This document shows positions 1 to 8,773 of a stretch of DNA of 64,000 nt, one piece after another. The notes below the pieces were generated by a model. The model was not told where the DNA came from. It saw nothing but the letters and a program-made list of their open reading frames with translations, and ran no database searches. The DNA comes from Chitinophaga arvensicola (lineage in GTDB: Bacteria > Bacteroidota > Bacteroidia > Chitinophagales > Chitinophagaceae), in assembly GCF_900110835.1 (NCBI RefSeq), contig NZ_FOJG01000001.1, positions 248,001 to 312,000 of the forward strand, given 5' to 3'. The position numbers and the translations under genes were made by a program. Positions within the stretch are counted from its first letter, which is position 1; each line of letters begins with the position of its first letter.

Positions 1-297
1 TACATCTATTCATCTATCAAAGATGTTTTTGATGCGTTTGTAGGTGAAAAGAAGAAGTTTGATCATCCGGTGCTGGTCCAGATTTACGGAGTGGATGTAT
101 GGGAGATGGGATTTATTACGCAGACAGAGCTGACCAATTTAGGCCTCGAGGGTTATATGGCGGTATATGTACCACATGCTTACGCCATAACGGGTAAGGT
201 GTTTATGGTGCCGAAAGACCGGGTGAAGCCGCTGACCAACGTATCTGCGGGAGAGGCGATGAAGTTTGCCGTAAGTGGTGGTGTAACCCATATCTGA
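1..297 (+). CDS. DUF502 family membrane protein, C-terminal part
   Basis: The frame is open from the first base and stops with TGA at 295-297, so only the last 98 residues are visible. The pattern VLVQIYGVDVWEMGFIT, then VYVPHAYAITGKVFMVP, then VSAGEAMKFAVSGG matches the soluble C-terminal half of DUF502 proteins, which are small inner-membrane proteins of unknown function with two N-terminal membrane helices (outside this window). A strong hairpin with a T-run follows at 415-464, so the gene appears to end its transcription unit. The family call is from memory of the motif pattern; the biochemical role is unknown. Confidence 0.72.
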   Translation, partial: YIYSSIKDVFDAFVGEKKKFDHPVLVQIYGVDVWEMGFITQTELTNLGLEGYMAVYVPHAYAITGKVFMVPKDRVKPLTNVSAGEAMKFAVSGGVTHI

Positions 298-414
298 CGT
301 GGGTTTCGCGATCAGGTACATTTCACGTGCAGGTCAGAGGCAGGTCCATGGCTAAGCTGCGGTTATCTACAAATCACCTGTAAGTAACTCAGATATAAAT
401 TTATTCAAATAATA

Positions 415-464
415 ATGCTGATATTTTATTATCCCTGGAGATAAAATATCAGCATCTTTTTTTT
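415..464 (+). terminator. Rho-independent terminator
   Basis: A perfect 15-bp stem (415-429 pairs with 441-455) has an 11-nt loop and is followed by C and eight T's. It separates the DUF502 gene from the next gene. Confidence 0.85.
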
Positions 465-497
465 CGCTATATTCGTCTTCCCAAAAAATATAGTGAC

Positions 498-1478
498 ATG
501 TTAACCCACACCTGGATACGAATTTCCGTATGCTTTATGGCTATGATATTATCATGTACGGCTTGCTGTGCATGGGGATTTTTTGCGCATCAGCGGATCA
601 ACCGGCTGGCGGTATTCTGTTTACCGCCGGAGATGATAGTGCTCTATAAGCCGCAACTGGAGTACATTACCGTGCATGCCACCGATCCTGACAAGCGCAG
701 GTACGCGGTGGCAGCGGAAGCGCCCCGGCATTACATTGACATTGATCTGTTTGACAAGCCGCCCTATGCGCAGATTCCCCGCAACTGGAAAGATGCCGTG
801 GCAAAGTATACGGCCGACTCGTTGCAACGCAACGGTATCCTGCCCTGGCACCTTGAAAAGATGCTGGCTATGCTCACGCAGGCTTTCCGGGAAAAAGACC
901 AGCAGCGCATATTACGGCTCTCCGCAGAGCTGGGGCATTATATAGCGGATGCACATGTACCGCTGCACGCCTGCTCCAATCACAACGGGCAGTTCACGGG
1001 GCAGCAGGGCATCCATGGGCTGTGGGAGTCGCGTATACCGGAGCTGCTGGCGGATAAGGAATTCGATTACTGGGCAGGGAAAGCGGTCTATATCCCGGAG
1101 CCCCGCAAGTATATCTGGGATATTATCCGGGTGAGCGGAATGGCCGCAGATACAGTATTGCGCTTTGAAAAGCGGTTAAGCGAACAGTTTCCTGCTGGCA
1201 GGCGTTATGCATATGAAAACCGCAACGGGATACTGATACGTACTTACGCTGAAGACTATACGAAAGCGTATGCACTTTCGATGGGCGACATGGTAGAACG
1301 CCGCATGAAGAACGCAATAGCAGCTGTAGCTGCCGCCTGGTACACTGCCTGGGTAAATGCGGGGCAGCCTTCTTTACAGGACCTGACCCATACAAGCCTG
1401 ACGCCGGTGGAGTTACAGGAGGTAGAGCAATTGCAGCAGCAATGGCTGGAAGGCAGGCTACCCGTACGGGAGGAGTGA
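498..1478 (+). CDS. Exported zinc-dependent phospholipase C / S1-P1 nuclease fold protein
   Basis: 326 residues with an N-terminal hydrophobic signal sequence (about residues 6-25). The sequence CAWGFFAHQRIN follows, so cleavage before Trp26 would give the N-terminal Trp-Gly typical of this all-helical trinuclear-zinc fold. Candidate zinc ligands are His31, His147, Asp151, His153, His157 and His173, from the segments ELGHYIADAHVPLHA and GIHGLWESR. Family members hydrolyse phosphodiester bonds in lipids or nucleic acids; the substrate here cannot be read. The mature protein should be periplasmic or secreted. The gene is monocistronic between a terminator and the serC promoter region. It could be called either zinc-dependent phospholipase C or S1/P1 nuclease-like; the fold assignment is firmer than the reaction. 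Confidence 0.72.
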   Translation: MLTHTWIRISVCFMAMILSCTACCAWGFFAHQRINRLAVFCLPPEMIVLYKPQLEYITVHATDPDKRRYAVAAEAPRHYIDIDLFDKPPYAQIPRNWKDAVAKYTADSLQRNGILPWHLEKMLAMLTQAFREKDQQRILRLSAELGHYIADAHVPLHACSNHNGQFTGQQGIHGLWESRIPELLADKEFDYWAGKAVYIPEPRKYIWDIIRVSGMAADTVLRFEKRLSEQFPAGRRYAYENRNGILIRTYAEDYTKAYALSMGDMVERRMKNAIAAVAAAWYTAWVNAGQPSLQDLTHTSLTPVELQEVEQLQQQWLEGRLPVREE

Positions 1479-1526
1479 ATTGGTTAAAATATTTATGGTA
1501 ATACTTAATAATTAGAAAAGAAATTT

Positions 1527-1534
1527 TATCTTTG
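1527..1534 (+). promoter_or_regulatory. -7 box upstream of serC
   Basis: TATCTTTG matches the Bacteroidota -7 consensus TAnnTTTG. No clear TTTG lies 19-21 nt upstream, so only this half is supported. It would give a leader of about 135 nt before the chosen serC start. Confidence 0.45.
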
Positions 1535-1671
1535 CCTATACCATCTTTTAGCCTATCCTACACCACGCGCCTTACTGGTTTTAAAACACCCGTGCCGTTT
1601 TTTTTCCGTTTCCTTAGAAAAACCAAAACAAAGTGGAAAGATCAAAAAATGAATTTAATCTGAATCGCAAC

Positions 1672-2742
1672 ATGAAGGTGCATAATTTTAACGCAGGTCC
1701 TTCTGTATTACCCAACGAGGTATTGTACAAGGCCAGTAAAGCTCTGATTGACTTTGAAGGGTCTGGCATGTCTATACTGGAAATTGGCCACAGAACGCAA
1801 CCGTTTATCGCGGTAATGGACGAGGCGCGCAACCTGGTGAGGGAACTGATGCAGCTTGATGACGACTTTGAAGTACTCTTTTTACATGGCGGAGCCACCA
1901 CGCAATTTATGCAGGTGCCAATGAACCTGCTGGAGAGCAGTGAATCTGCCGCTTATGTGGATACCGGGGTATGGTCCAACAAGGCCATCAAAGAAGCAAA
2001 ATTGTTTGGCTTCGCCGACGTTGTGGCGAGCTCCAAAGAAAGCAACTACAATCATATTCCCAAACAGTTCACCATTCCGCCACAGGCAAGCTATCTGCAC
2101 ATTACCACCAATAATACCATTTATGGTACACAGTGGCAAATGACGCCTGTTACCGACGTTCCCCTGGTAGCAGATATGAGCAGTGATATCATGAGCCGCA
2201 GCATGGACTTTAACAAGTACTCGCTGATCTATGCAGGTGTACAGAAGAACATGGGCGCCGCCGGTGCTACCATGGTCGCTATACGCAAAAGCATCCTGGG
2301 CAAGATAACGCGCAAAATACCCGCCATACTCGATTACAGGAATCATATTGATAATGGCTCTATGCTGAATACGCCTCCTGTTTTCGCTGTCTACATTTCC
2401 ATGCTTACCCTGCGCTGGCTGAAAGAACAGGGTGGTATTCCTGCCATTGAGAAAATCAATGACAAAAAAGCAGCACTCCTCTACGATGAAATTGATCACA
2501 ACCCTTTATTCCGAGGCACTGTGGTGAAAGAAGACCGTAGTAAAATGAACGCCTGCTTTATCATGGATAAGCCGGAAATGGAAGAGGAATTCCTGAAATT
2601 CTGTAAAAAAGAAGATATCATTGGCATCAAAGGACACCGTCTCTCCGGCGGATTCCGTGTATCTATGTATAACGCATTACCTTATGAAAGTGTGGAAGTA
2701 ATGGTGGAAGCCATGAAATACTTCTCCCTGAAAAAAGCATAA
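1672..2742 (+). CDS. serC: Phosphoserine aminotransferase
   Basis: 356 residues. SerC is a cytosolic PLP enzyme that converts 3-phosphohydroxypyruvate plus glutamate to 3-phosphoserine plus 2-oxoglutarate in serine synthesis, and also acts in pyridoxal phosphate synthesis. The start MKVHNFNAGPSVLP is the canonical SerC N-terminus. An in-frame GTG at 1633 would add 13 unconserved residues and is not favoured. LFLHGGATTQFMQ and YAGVQKNMGAAG are family motifs; Lys192 in the latter is the expected PLP lysine. Full length and intact. A terminator follows at 2797. The expected neighbour serA is not in the window; the next gene is an unrelated ECF sigma factor, while a DUF1015 gene often found near serC lies 8.7 kb downstream. 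Confidence 0.97.
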   Translation: MKVHNFNAGPSVLPNEVLYKASKALIDFEGSGMSILEIGHRTQPFIAVMDEARNLVRELMQLDDDFEVLFLHGGATTQFMQVPMNLLESSESAAYVDTGVWSNKAIKEAKLFGFADVVASSKESNYNHIPKQFTIPPQASYLHITTNNTIYGTQWQMTPVTDVPLVADMSSDIMSRSMDFNKYSLIYAGVQKNMGAAGATMVAIRKSILGKITRKIPAILDYRNHIDNGSMLNTPPVFAVYISMLTLRWLKEQGGIPAIEKINDKKAALLYDEIDHNPLFRGTVVKEDRSKMNACFIMDKPEMEEEFLKFCKKEDIIGIKGHRLSGGFRVSMYNALPYESVEVMVEAMKYFSLKKA

Positions 2743-3082
2743 GAAAACATTCATATAAGTGAGGCTGCCTCCAAAAGGTTAGCTTCTCGAGAACAGAAAA
2801 ATATACGGCCCGCCCTCGCGGGCCGTATATTTTTTATATGGTTCCGATTTTTTTAATGGTTGTAATCTTTTGCATTGGCCGGAGAAAACGCGACTCATCA
2901 CTAATCACGAAAATGTGCAGTATGCAGGCTAAACAACACCCAAGGCGTCTTTTTTTACCTGTTCTTTTAAGTAACTTTTACAATGCGTTCAGGAATAAAG
3001 AACCGCACCGTCGAATATCATTTCCCGATTTTATTATATGTTTACAACACATTTCCAACACTAACTGTTGATTTTCAAATAA
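2743..3082 (+). other. Intergenic region without a supported gene
   Basis: 340 bases between serC and the ECF sigma gene. It holds the terminator at 2797-2835 and an isolated -7-like TATGTTTA at 3037-3044 with no matching -33 box. A 77-codon frame at 2838-3071 has no recognisable features and is not called. Confidence 0.6.
2797..2835 (+). terminator. Terminator after serC
   Basis: A perfect 16-bp stem (2797-2812 pairs with 2819-2834) with a six-base loop, an A-run on the left and a T-run on the right. It could work in both directions. Confidence 0.85.
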
Positions 3083-3679
3083 TTGAACCAAGACAGCACT
3101 AATAGGGACAGGTCTTTATTTTCACGCATTTCACAAAGCGATGATGCCGCTTACGCTGAAGTTTTCAACCAATATTTTGATCGGCTGAAATGGTATGCAG
3201 CCAAACTCCTCAAATCTGAGTTTTGGGCTGATGAAGTAGTTCAGGAAGTTTTTATTCATCTATGGGTGATTCGTGAGAAGATCGCCGCTGTAGAAAATCC
3301 CTCGGCATATTTGTACAAAATGACCGGTAACCGGTGTTTGGACAAGATCAGACGGCAGGAAACCGAAATTGAAATGCAATACGTCGCCAGCGCTATCATG
3401 CATGGAACCCAGGTCAGTTTCCAGGAAGGACAATATGATCTCCGCAAGATCGAAGGCTATATCCGGGAAGCGGTGTCCCTGTTACCGGAACAACGGCGCA
3501 TAATTTATAAGCTGCAGCAGGAACAACGATTAAGTTACCAGGAAATCGCAGATCAATTATCAATTAGCCGTCATACAGTCCGCAATCAAATGGCTAAATC
3601 ACTTCAGAGTATCCGAAACCATCTACTCGACAAAGGCCTGCTTTATCTCATTTTATTCAATTACTTATTTTTTTTCTGA
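3083..3679 (+). CDS. ECF RNA polymerase sigma factor (FecI-like), locus 1
   Basis: 198 residues from a TTG start; the next in-frame ATG lies inside region 2, so TTG is the best start visible. Region 2 is seen as AYAEVFNQYFDRLKWYA to EVVQEVFIHLW. Region 4 follows the LLPEQRR segment as a helix-turn-helix (LSYQEIADQLSISRHTVRNQM). The extreme C-terminus is very hydrophobic (LLYLILFNYLFFF), a tail I recall as common in Bacteroidota Sus-linked ECF factors. The FecR anti-sigma gene starts 57 nt downstream, so the factor is probably held inactive until SusC/FecR signals ligand. The target is expected to be the following locus; its promoter was not identified. Confidence 0.93.
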   Translation: MNQDSTNRDRSLFSRISQSDDAAYAEVFNQYFDRLKWYAAKLLKSEFWADEVVQEVFIHLWVIREKIAAVENPSAYLYKMTGNRCLDKIRRQETEIEMQYVASAIMHGTQVSFQEGQYDLRKIEGYIREAVSLLPEQRRIIYKLQQEQRLSYQEIADQLSISRHTVRNQMAKSLQSIRNHLLDKGLLYLILFNYLFFF

Positions 3680-3736
3680 AAATTTCACATGCCGATAGTA
3701 CTGGGCCTTTAGTTATACGTCACACTTTTATACGAC

Positions 3737-4957
3737 ATGGATCACTCAGAACAAAACATACAACGTTTGTGGGAGCGCTATATCTCCGAAACCGCTTCAA
3801 AAGCTGAATTGCAGGAGCTTTTCGAATATATCAGGAATGCAGAGAATGATGCTTTAAACCAGGCAATTTCCGAGCAGGTTGTAAAGTCATACGCATCGGA
3901 GAGCATTACCTCTCATCCTGAAGATGTAGCCGGTGTCTGGCAAGCTATTCTCGCTGCCCGGTATACAGCTGCTAATGCGGAGTCTGGAAAAAATACGATC
4001 ACACCAACCTATCGTGTACATTTCCTTCGCGGTTTGTGGTGGGCTGCGGCCGCCATCGTCGTGATTGGAACAACCGTTGCAGTTATGCTGTTTTCCGGCC
4101 ATCAACCTAAATCCCCCGGAACGGACAACCAGGTTGCGGCTACGTCTGAAATTCTTCCCGGTATCAACCGGGCCGTGTTAACAGTTGGAAACAACCAACC
4201 CATCAACCTTTCAAATGATAAACAGGGAATATCGGTAGGAGCCACTATTGCCTACAACGATGGAGAACGCATTGCAGACATTGGTAAAACATTGCAACTC
4301 GCCACACCCCGTGGAGGCCAGTACCAGGCGGTTCTTCCCGATGGCACCAAAGTTTGGCTGAATGCAGCGAGCAGTATTAAATTTCCTTCAAAATTCCCGG
4401 TGGATAAAAGAGAAGTAGAAGTGAGCGGAGAAGTTTATATGGAAGTGGCGCAAAACAGTAAACAACCTTTTGTAGTAAAGACAGGTAGCACAGAGATCCA
4501 GGTACTTGGAACCAGCTTCAATATTAATGCTTATCCGAATGAAGAAGTGCAAAGAACAACATTAATAAGTGGCGCTGTAAAGGTTGTAGCAACTGCCCGC
4601 GATGAGAATGCCGGTAATAGTGACCAATATCGCGAGAGCGTCATATTACAGCCCGGCAAACAAGCATTTTACAATCCTGCCAAACAACAAATGGAAGTAC
4701 AGCCCGCAGACATAGACCAGGCAATCGCCTGGAAAAACGGGATTATCTATTTTGATGGAGCAACGTTGCAGGAGATCATGCGTCAGCTTGAGAGATGGTA
4801 TGATATTAAAGTAGTATATGAGAATAACACAATTCCCTCCAGGCGGTTGGCAGGCAAAATGACAAGGGATGTTCCGTTCACAGGGCTATTAAAAAACTTA
4901 GAAAAATTAGGTATTCACTACAAATTACAAGACAGAACGTTAATTGTATCGCCATAA
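3737..4957 (+). CDS. FecR-family anti-sigma / transmembrane signal transducer, locus 1
   Basis: 406 residues. The N-terminal cytoplasmic part (LWERYISETASKAELQELFEY) is the sigma-binding region. One membrane helix lies around residues 98-120 (LWWAAAAIVVIGTTVAVMLF). The periplasmic FecR domain contains TPRGGQYQAVLPDGTKVWLN and EVYMEVAQNSKQPFVVKT. The C-terminal DUF4974 domain begins near IIYFDGATLQEIMRQLERWY. In Fec-type signalling this protein receives a signal from the STN domain of the outer-membrane receptor and controls the ECF sigma factor. Order sigma-FecR-SusC supports that role here. Intact, with usual length. Confidence 0.94.
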   Translation: MDHSEQNIQRLWERYISETASKAELQELFEYIRNAENDALNQAISEQVVKSYASESITSHPEDVAGVWQAILAARYTAANAESGKNTITPTYRVHFLRGLWWAAAAIVVIGTTVAVMLFSGHQPKSPGTDNQVAATSEILPGINRAVLTVGNNQPINLSNDKQGISVGATIAYNDGERIADIGKTLQLATPRGGQYQAVLPDGTKVWLNAASSIKFPSKFPVDKREVEVSGEVYMEVAQNSKQPFVVKTGSTEIQVLGTSFNINAYPNEEVQRTTLISGAVKVVATARDENAGNSDQYRESVILQPGKQAFYNPAKQQMEVQPADIDQAIAWKNGIIYFDGATLQEIMRQLERWYDIKVVYENNTIPSRRLAGKMTRDVPFTGLLKNLEKLGIHYKLQDRTLIVSP

Positions 4958-5017
4958 GGAAATAAAGTCTGAACCTGACGGTACTTTATACACCAGGGGT
5001 CTGCCATTAAAAACAAA

Positions 5018-5041
5018 CCGGAAGTGTTGTAGCACTCCCGG
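5018..5041 (+). promoter_or_regulatory. Imperfect hairpin in the susC leader, locus 1
   Basis: CCGGAAGTG pairs with CACTCCCGG (5018-5026 with 5033-5041, one A:C mismatch), loop of six bases. It ends 56 nt before the susC ATG. Locus 2 has an unrelated-sequence hairpin in the matching place (26494-26519). No T-run follows, so attenuation or mRNA stabilisation is only a guess. Confidence 0.45.
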
Positions 5042-5077
5042 CGATGTAGGCTGATCCAAAAGAAGGAATCCATTTTC

Positions 5078-5088
5078 TCAACCAAACA
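5078..5088 (+). promoter_or_regulatory. Conserved susC leader box, locus 1
   Basis: TCAACCAAACA occurs 9 nt before ATGCAAAAAATTGCT here. The same 11 bases occur 10 nt before ATGCAAAAAACTGCT at 26563 in locus 2. The shared box and shared start-codon context suggest a translation-initiation or regulatory element. Confidence 0.5.
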
Positions 5089-5097
5089 TTGCAAATT

Positions 5098-8000
5098 ATG
5101 CAAAAAATTGCTATTGGCAATTCGTGTCTGCATGCCCCGTTTTTCTTCCGGCATGTTAACTGGCTGCCAACTCAAATGATTCGAGTTATGAGACTACTCA
5201 TGCTTTTTCTTTTCGTTGTCAGTCTGTCCGCTTATACCTCAGGTACAGCCCAAACCATCACACTTTCAGGCAAGCATCTTCCTTTTAAAAAGGTTTTTAC
5301 CGCAATCGAAAAGCAGACCAGTTATGTAGTGGCGTATGACCCCGAATTGATTCCTGCCAACCAAACTGTTTCCGTTTCTGTGAACGATTCACCGCTTCCT
5401 GATTTTTTGAAGATGATTTTAAAAGATCTGCCAATTGAATATGATATCCAGGGCAAAACCATTTTTCTTACCAAAAAAAATGATAAAAAAACATCCTCAC
5501 TATCTTCTTCCGATCAATTAACATCGGAAATTCCTGTACCGGTCAGGTTTCAAATTCTTGACTCCTTTGGCCGGCCACTTGCAGGCGCATCTGTTGCCGT
5601 AAAAAACAATAAGCAATCAGGCATAACGAATACAGAAGGAACACTCAGTTTGCATGTCAACAAAGGCAATATTGTTACGGTGTCTTTTGTCGGATATCAA
5701 ACGTATACCATTACTATTACAGCATCTATTCTTGACAATGGCGCTATCAGCATTACGCTAAAACCGGCAGAGGCAGTATTAGGTGCAGTAGAAGTTTCCA
5801 CTATTTCAACTGGGTATCAAAAAATAAAAAAGGAACAGCTTACAGGTGCCGCTTCCGTAATGTCTGAAAAAGAATACCAGCAACGCACAGCGGTAACGGG
5901 CAATTTTTTGGAAAGCCTGGAGGGTAAAGTGCCGGGACTGGTGTATAACGGTCAAACCGGTGAACTGACCATTAGAGGGGTGTCTACTTTCGATGCGGTG
6001 AAAAAACCATTGATTGTGCTGGATGGCTTTCCTACGGAGATTGATCTGCGCACTATTAATCCGCTGGATATCGTATCAGTCAGCGTGCTGCGCGATGCGG
6101 CAGCAGCTTCCATTTACGGTGTCCGCGCTTCCAATGGTGTAATAGTAGTGGAAACACGCAGGGGGAAATCGGGTAAGCCAGTCTTCAATGCGCGCGTTGT
6201 ACAGGCATTTCAGCCCAAGCCGGATTTCAGCTATCTGCAATATGCACCTGCCAGCGAGTTTGTTCAACTGCAAAAAGATAAATTCAATATTGAACAAACA
6301 TCCTTTCAGAACTACGAATTGGGCTATTACAAAATGAACCCGGTAGAAGAGATCCTGTTCGGTAAAACACAGCTGTCTGTTTCCAATCCTCTCCTTACAG
6401 ATGATCAGGTGAATCAAAAACTGGCCGCTCTTGGCTCCTATGATAATCTGAAAGATTATGAACGGTTGTTCTACCAGCATCGCCAGACCACCAACCTCAA
6501 TTTAGATGTAAGCGGTGGCACGGATAGAAGTACCTACATGATGGGCGTAAATTATATTGCAGAAACAGGGGTGAACCGGAGATCTGAAAACAAACAGATC
6601 ATTCTCAACCTCGCCAATACATTTAAATTCACTGATTGGCTGAAATTCGATTTCAGGGGAACTTACCTCAGCCTCAAAGATTTGAGCGGCAATACACCAG
6701 CCTATTCCGACTTCCTCCCTTATGAACGGCTCACCGATGAAAATGGGAATGCCCTTGCGGTGTCCCTGGATCCCGGCCGCGATTATATGTCCCGCGCCAT
6801 CACCAAAAAACGGAATGATGCACTGCAGGCCGCAGGCCTGTATGATCAGTGGTATTATCCTTACAAAGAATTGTATGGAAACACCAATACAAGCAAAGGG
6901 TCTGGAGCCCGCTTCCAGGGTAGATTTAATGTGAAGGTCACCAACTGGTTAAACATGGACCTTGGCGGCAACTATGAAAACCAGAGTACAATACTGGATC
7001 AGCTGCAAACAGAAGACACTTACAAAACCCGCACATTGGTATCTGCCATGGCGAAGAAAGATCCGGTTACAGGCCAGGCTCTCTTCATCAATATGCCCAA
7101 AGGGGATATCCTGATGAAGACCAATCAGCGCATAACCAACTATACCGCACGTCTGCAGCTGAACCTCAACCATAGGTCCGGTGATCACGATATCTCCGGT
7201 ATCCTTGGACTGGAAAGAAAACAAACACTCACCGAATCTTACAAAACTTCCTTCTTCGGATACAACGGGCAAACCCTTATCAGCAAGCCTATCAATATGT
7301 CTGCGCTGAACGCCACTTCCAACTCTCCTTATGAAGAACTTGGCATCCGGCGTTTCAAAAGCACAGATTATTTCAATCAAAAGGAAATAGATAACAGGTT
7401 CATGTCTTATTACGGGCAGGGAACTTATATCTATCGCGACAAATACATTCTGACCGGTAGTTTCCGTATTGACCAGTCGAACCTGTTTGGTGTAGATCCA
7501 AAGTATAAATATAAACCGCTCTGGTCTGCCGGAGTAAACTGGCGTTTGAGCGAAGAGGAATTTGCGGAAAACTGGAGCTGGGCAAAGAACCTGCAGGTGC
7601 GTGCAGCCACCGGGTTCAACGGGAATGTGCCAAACAGCAACAACGGCGCCTTCCTGATCCTTTCATCAGGGTTGAACACAAAGCTTAATTCACCGCTTGA
7701 ATACAATGACGTGCTCTCTCCGGAAAATCAATCCCTGCGCTGGGAAACCACGCAGAACTACAATTTCGGTGTCGACTACACCTTGTGGAACAACAGGATC
7801 TCCGGCTCAGTGGATTATTACATAAAGAAAAGCACAGACGTTTTCGGTAACCTCGACGCAGATCCTACAACAGGATTTAACCAGTACAATGCCAATACTG
7901 CGTCTATCCGTAACAGTGGTCTCGAATTCCAGGTCAACAGCCAACTGGTTATGAAAAAACGCTTTGCCTGGCGATTGCAGGTAACCAGCTCCTTCAACAA

Positions 8001-8763
8001 CAATAAGGTGCTGGCCATAAAAGCCACTGAATTTGCGCACTCCGATTTGATCACCAGCGGCGCACTGTTTGTACAGGGGCTTCCAATGAATGCGCTGTAC
8101 AGCTACAATTATGGCGGTCTGAATGCAATGGGGCAACCCTTTGTATATGACAGGAAGGGTAATCAGAATGTTCTTAAGTTCTATGATTTTTTTGGTAATG
8201 CAACAGTGGACGTAACCCGGGAAGACCTGATCTATAACGGCACCACGACTCCTAAATATGTATTGGGACTGAATAATCAGTTCAGCATCGGCGCCTTTGA
8301 TCTCTCGTTTTTGTTCATGTATTACGGAGGTCACGTAATGAGAGTGGAACAACCCAATCCCTATAATATCCGTATGTCCGCCAATAATCCACTGAAGGGT
8401 TCTGCTGATTTCTGGCGGAAACCGGGCGATGAGAAATTCACCAATATCCCCGGTTATGTAAACGACGCCGCTCCCGGCTACTATCAAACCACCGCCTTGT
8501 CTGGCTACGAATATGCGTCACAGTTTGTGCGTAAAGCGGACTATATCCGCTTGAGGGACCTCATCGTTACTTACAATGTGAGGGGAAGATATTTCAAAAA
8601 GATGGGATTGATTAATCCGCAGGTGCGTCTCCAGGTACAGAATCTTTTCCGCTACACATTCAGCGGCAATGATATCGATCCTGATGCGATTGATCGCGTG
8701 TCGGGGGTGCGTACATTGGAAACTCAACCTTTTTACAGCCTTACGCTTTCCACTTCTTTCTAA
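5098..8763 (+). CDS. SusC/RagA-family TonB-linked outer membrane receptor with STN domain, locus 1
   Basis: 1221 residues from ATG 5098. A TTG at 5089 is possible, but the MQK start is shared with the second SusC. A long N-terminal signal region ends near GTAQTITLSG. The STN domain (about residues 50-125, start KHLPFKKVFTAIEKQT) is the signalling domain that contacts FecR. A carboxypeptidase-regulatory-like repeat follows (about 145-220), then the TonB plug with SLEGKVPGLVYNGQTGELTIRG and VLDGFPTEIDLRTINPLDI, and a 22-strand-type beta barrel ending in aromatic PFYSLTLSTSF. It would import a large ligand with its SusD lid, powered by TonB. The ligand (glycan, peptide or chelate) cannot be read. 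SusD follows 10 nt downstream. Confidence 0.95.
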   Translation: MQKIAIGNSCLHAPFFFRHVNWLPTQMIRVMRLLMLFLFVVSLSAYTSGTAQTITLSGKHLPFKKVFTAIEKQTSYVVAYDPELIPANQTVSVSVNDSPLPDFLKMILKDLPIEYDIQGKTIFLTKKNDKKTSSLSSSDQLTSEIPVPVRFQILDSFGRPLAGASVAVKNNKQSGITNTEGTLSLHVNKGNIVTVSFVGYQTYTITITASILDNGAISITLKPAEAVLGAVEVSTISTGYQKIKKEQLTGAASVMSEKEYQQRTAVTGNFLESLEGKVPGLVYNGQTGELTIRGVSTFDAVKKPLIVLDGFPTEIDLRTINPLDIVSVSVLRDAAAASIYGVRASNGVIVVETRRGKSGKPVFNARVVQAFQPKPDFSYLQYAPASEFVQLQKDKFNIEQTSFQNYELGYYKMNPVEEILFGKTQLSVSNPLLTDDQVNQKLAALGSYDNLKDYERLFYQHRQTTNLNLDVSGGTDRSTYMMGVNYIAETGVNRRSENKQIILNLANTFKFTDWLKFDFRGTYLSLKDLSGNTPAYSDFLPYERLTDENGNALAVSLDPGRDYMSRAITKKRNDALQAAGLYDQWYYPYKELYGNTNTSKGSGARFQGRFNVKVTNWLNMDLGGNYENQSTILDQLQTEDTYKTRTLVSAMAKKDPVTGQALFINMPKGDILMKTNQRITNYTARLQLNLNHRSGDHDISGILGLERKQTLTESYKTSFFGYNGQTLISKPINMSALNATSNSPYEELGIRRFKSTDYFNQKEIDNRFMSYYGQGTYIYRDKYILTGSFRIDQSNLFGVDPKYKYKPLWSAGVNWRLSEEEFAENWSWAKNLQVRAATGFNGNVPNSNNGAFLILSSGLNTKLNSPLEYNDVLSPENQSLRWETTQNYNFGVDYTLWNNRISGSVDYYIKKSTDVFGNLDADPTTGFNQYNANTASIRNSGLEFQVNSQLVMKKRFAWRLQVTSSFNNNKVLAIKATEFAHSDLITSGALFVQGLPMNALYSYNYGGLNAMGQPFVYDRKGNQNVLKFYDFFGNATVDVTREDLIYNGTTTPKYVLGLNNQFSIGAFDLSFLFMYYGGHVMRVEQPNPYNIRMSANNPLKGSADFWRKPGDEKFTNIPGYVNDAAPGYYQTTALSGYEYASQFVRKADYIRLRDLIVTYNVRGRYFKKMGLINPQVRLQVQNLFRYTFSGNDIDPDAIDRVSGVRTLETQPFYSLTLSTSF

Positions 8764-8773
8764 AACGAACTAC

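Noticed and set aside
1882..2499. A 205-codon minus-strand frame inside serC
   Set aside because: Antisense to a canonical serC with all its motifs; no signal, motif or promoter supports it.
2838..3071. A 77-codon frame after serC
   Set aside because: Starts at the end of the terminator, has unusual composition, no motif and no downstream context.
7807..8487. A 226-codon minus-strand frame inside susC of locus 1
   Set aside because: Fully antisense to the beta-barrel region of a clear SusC gene; no supporting motif.
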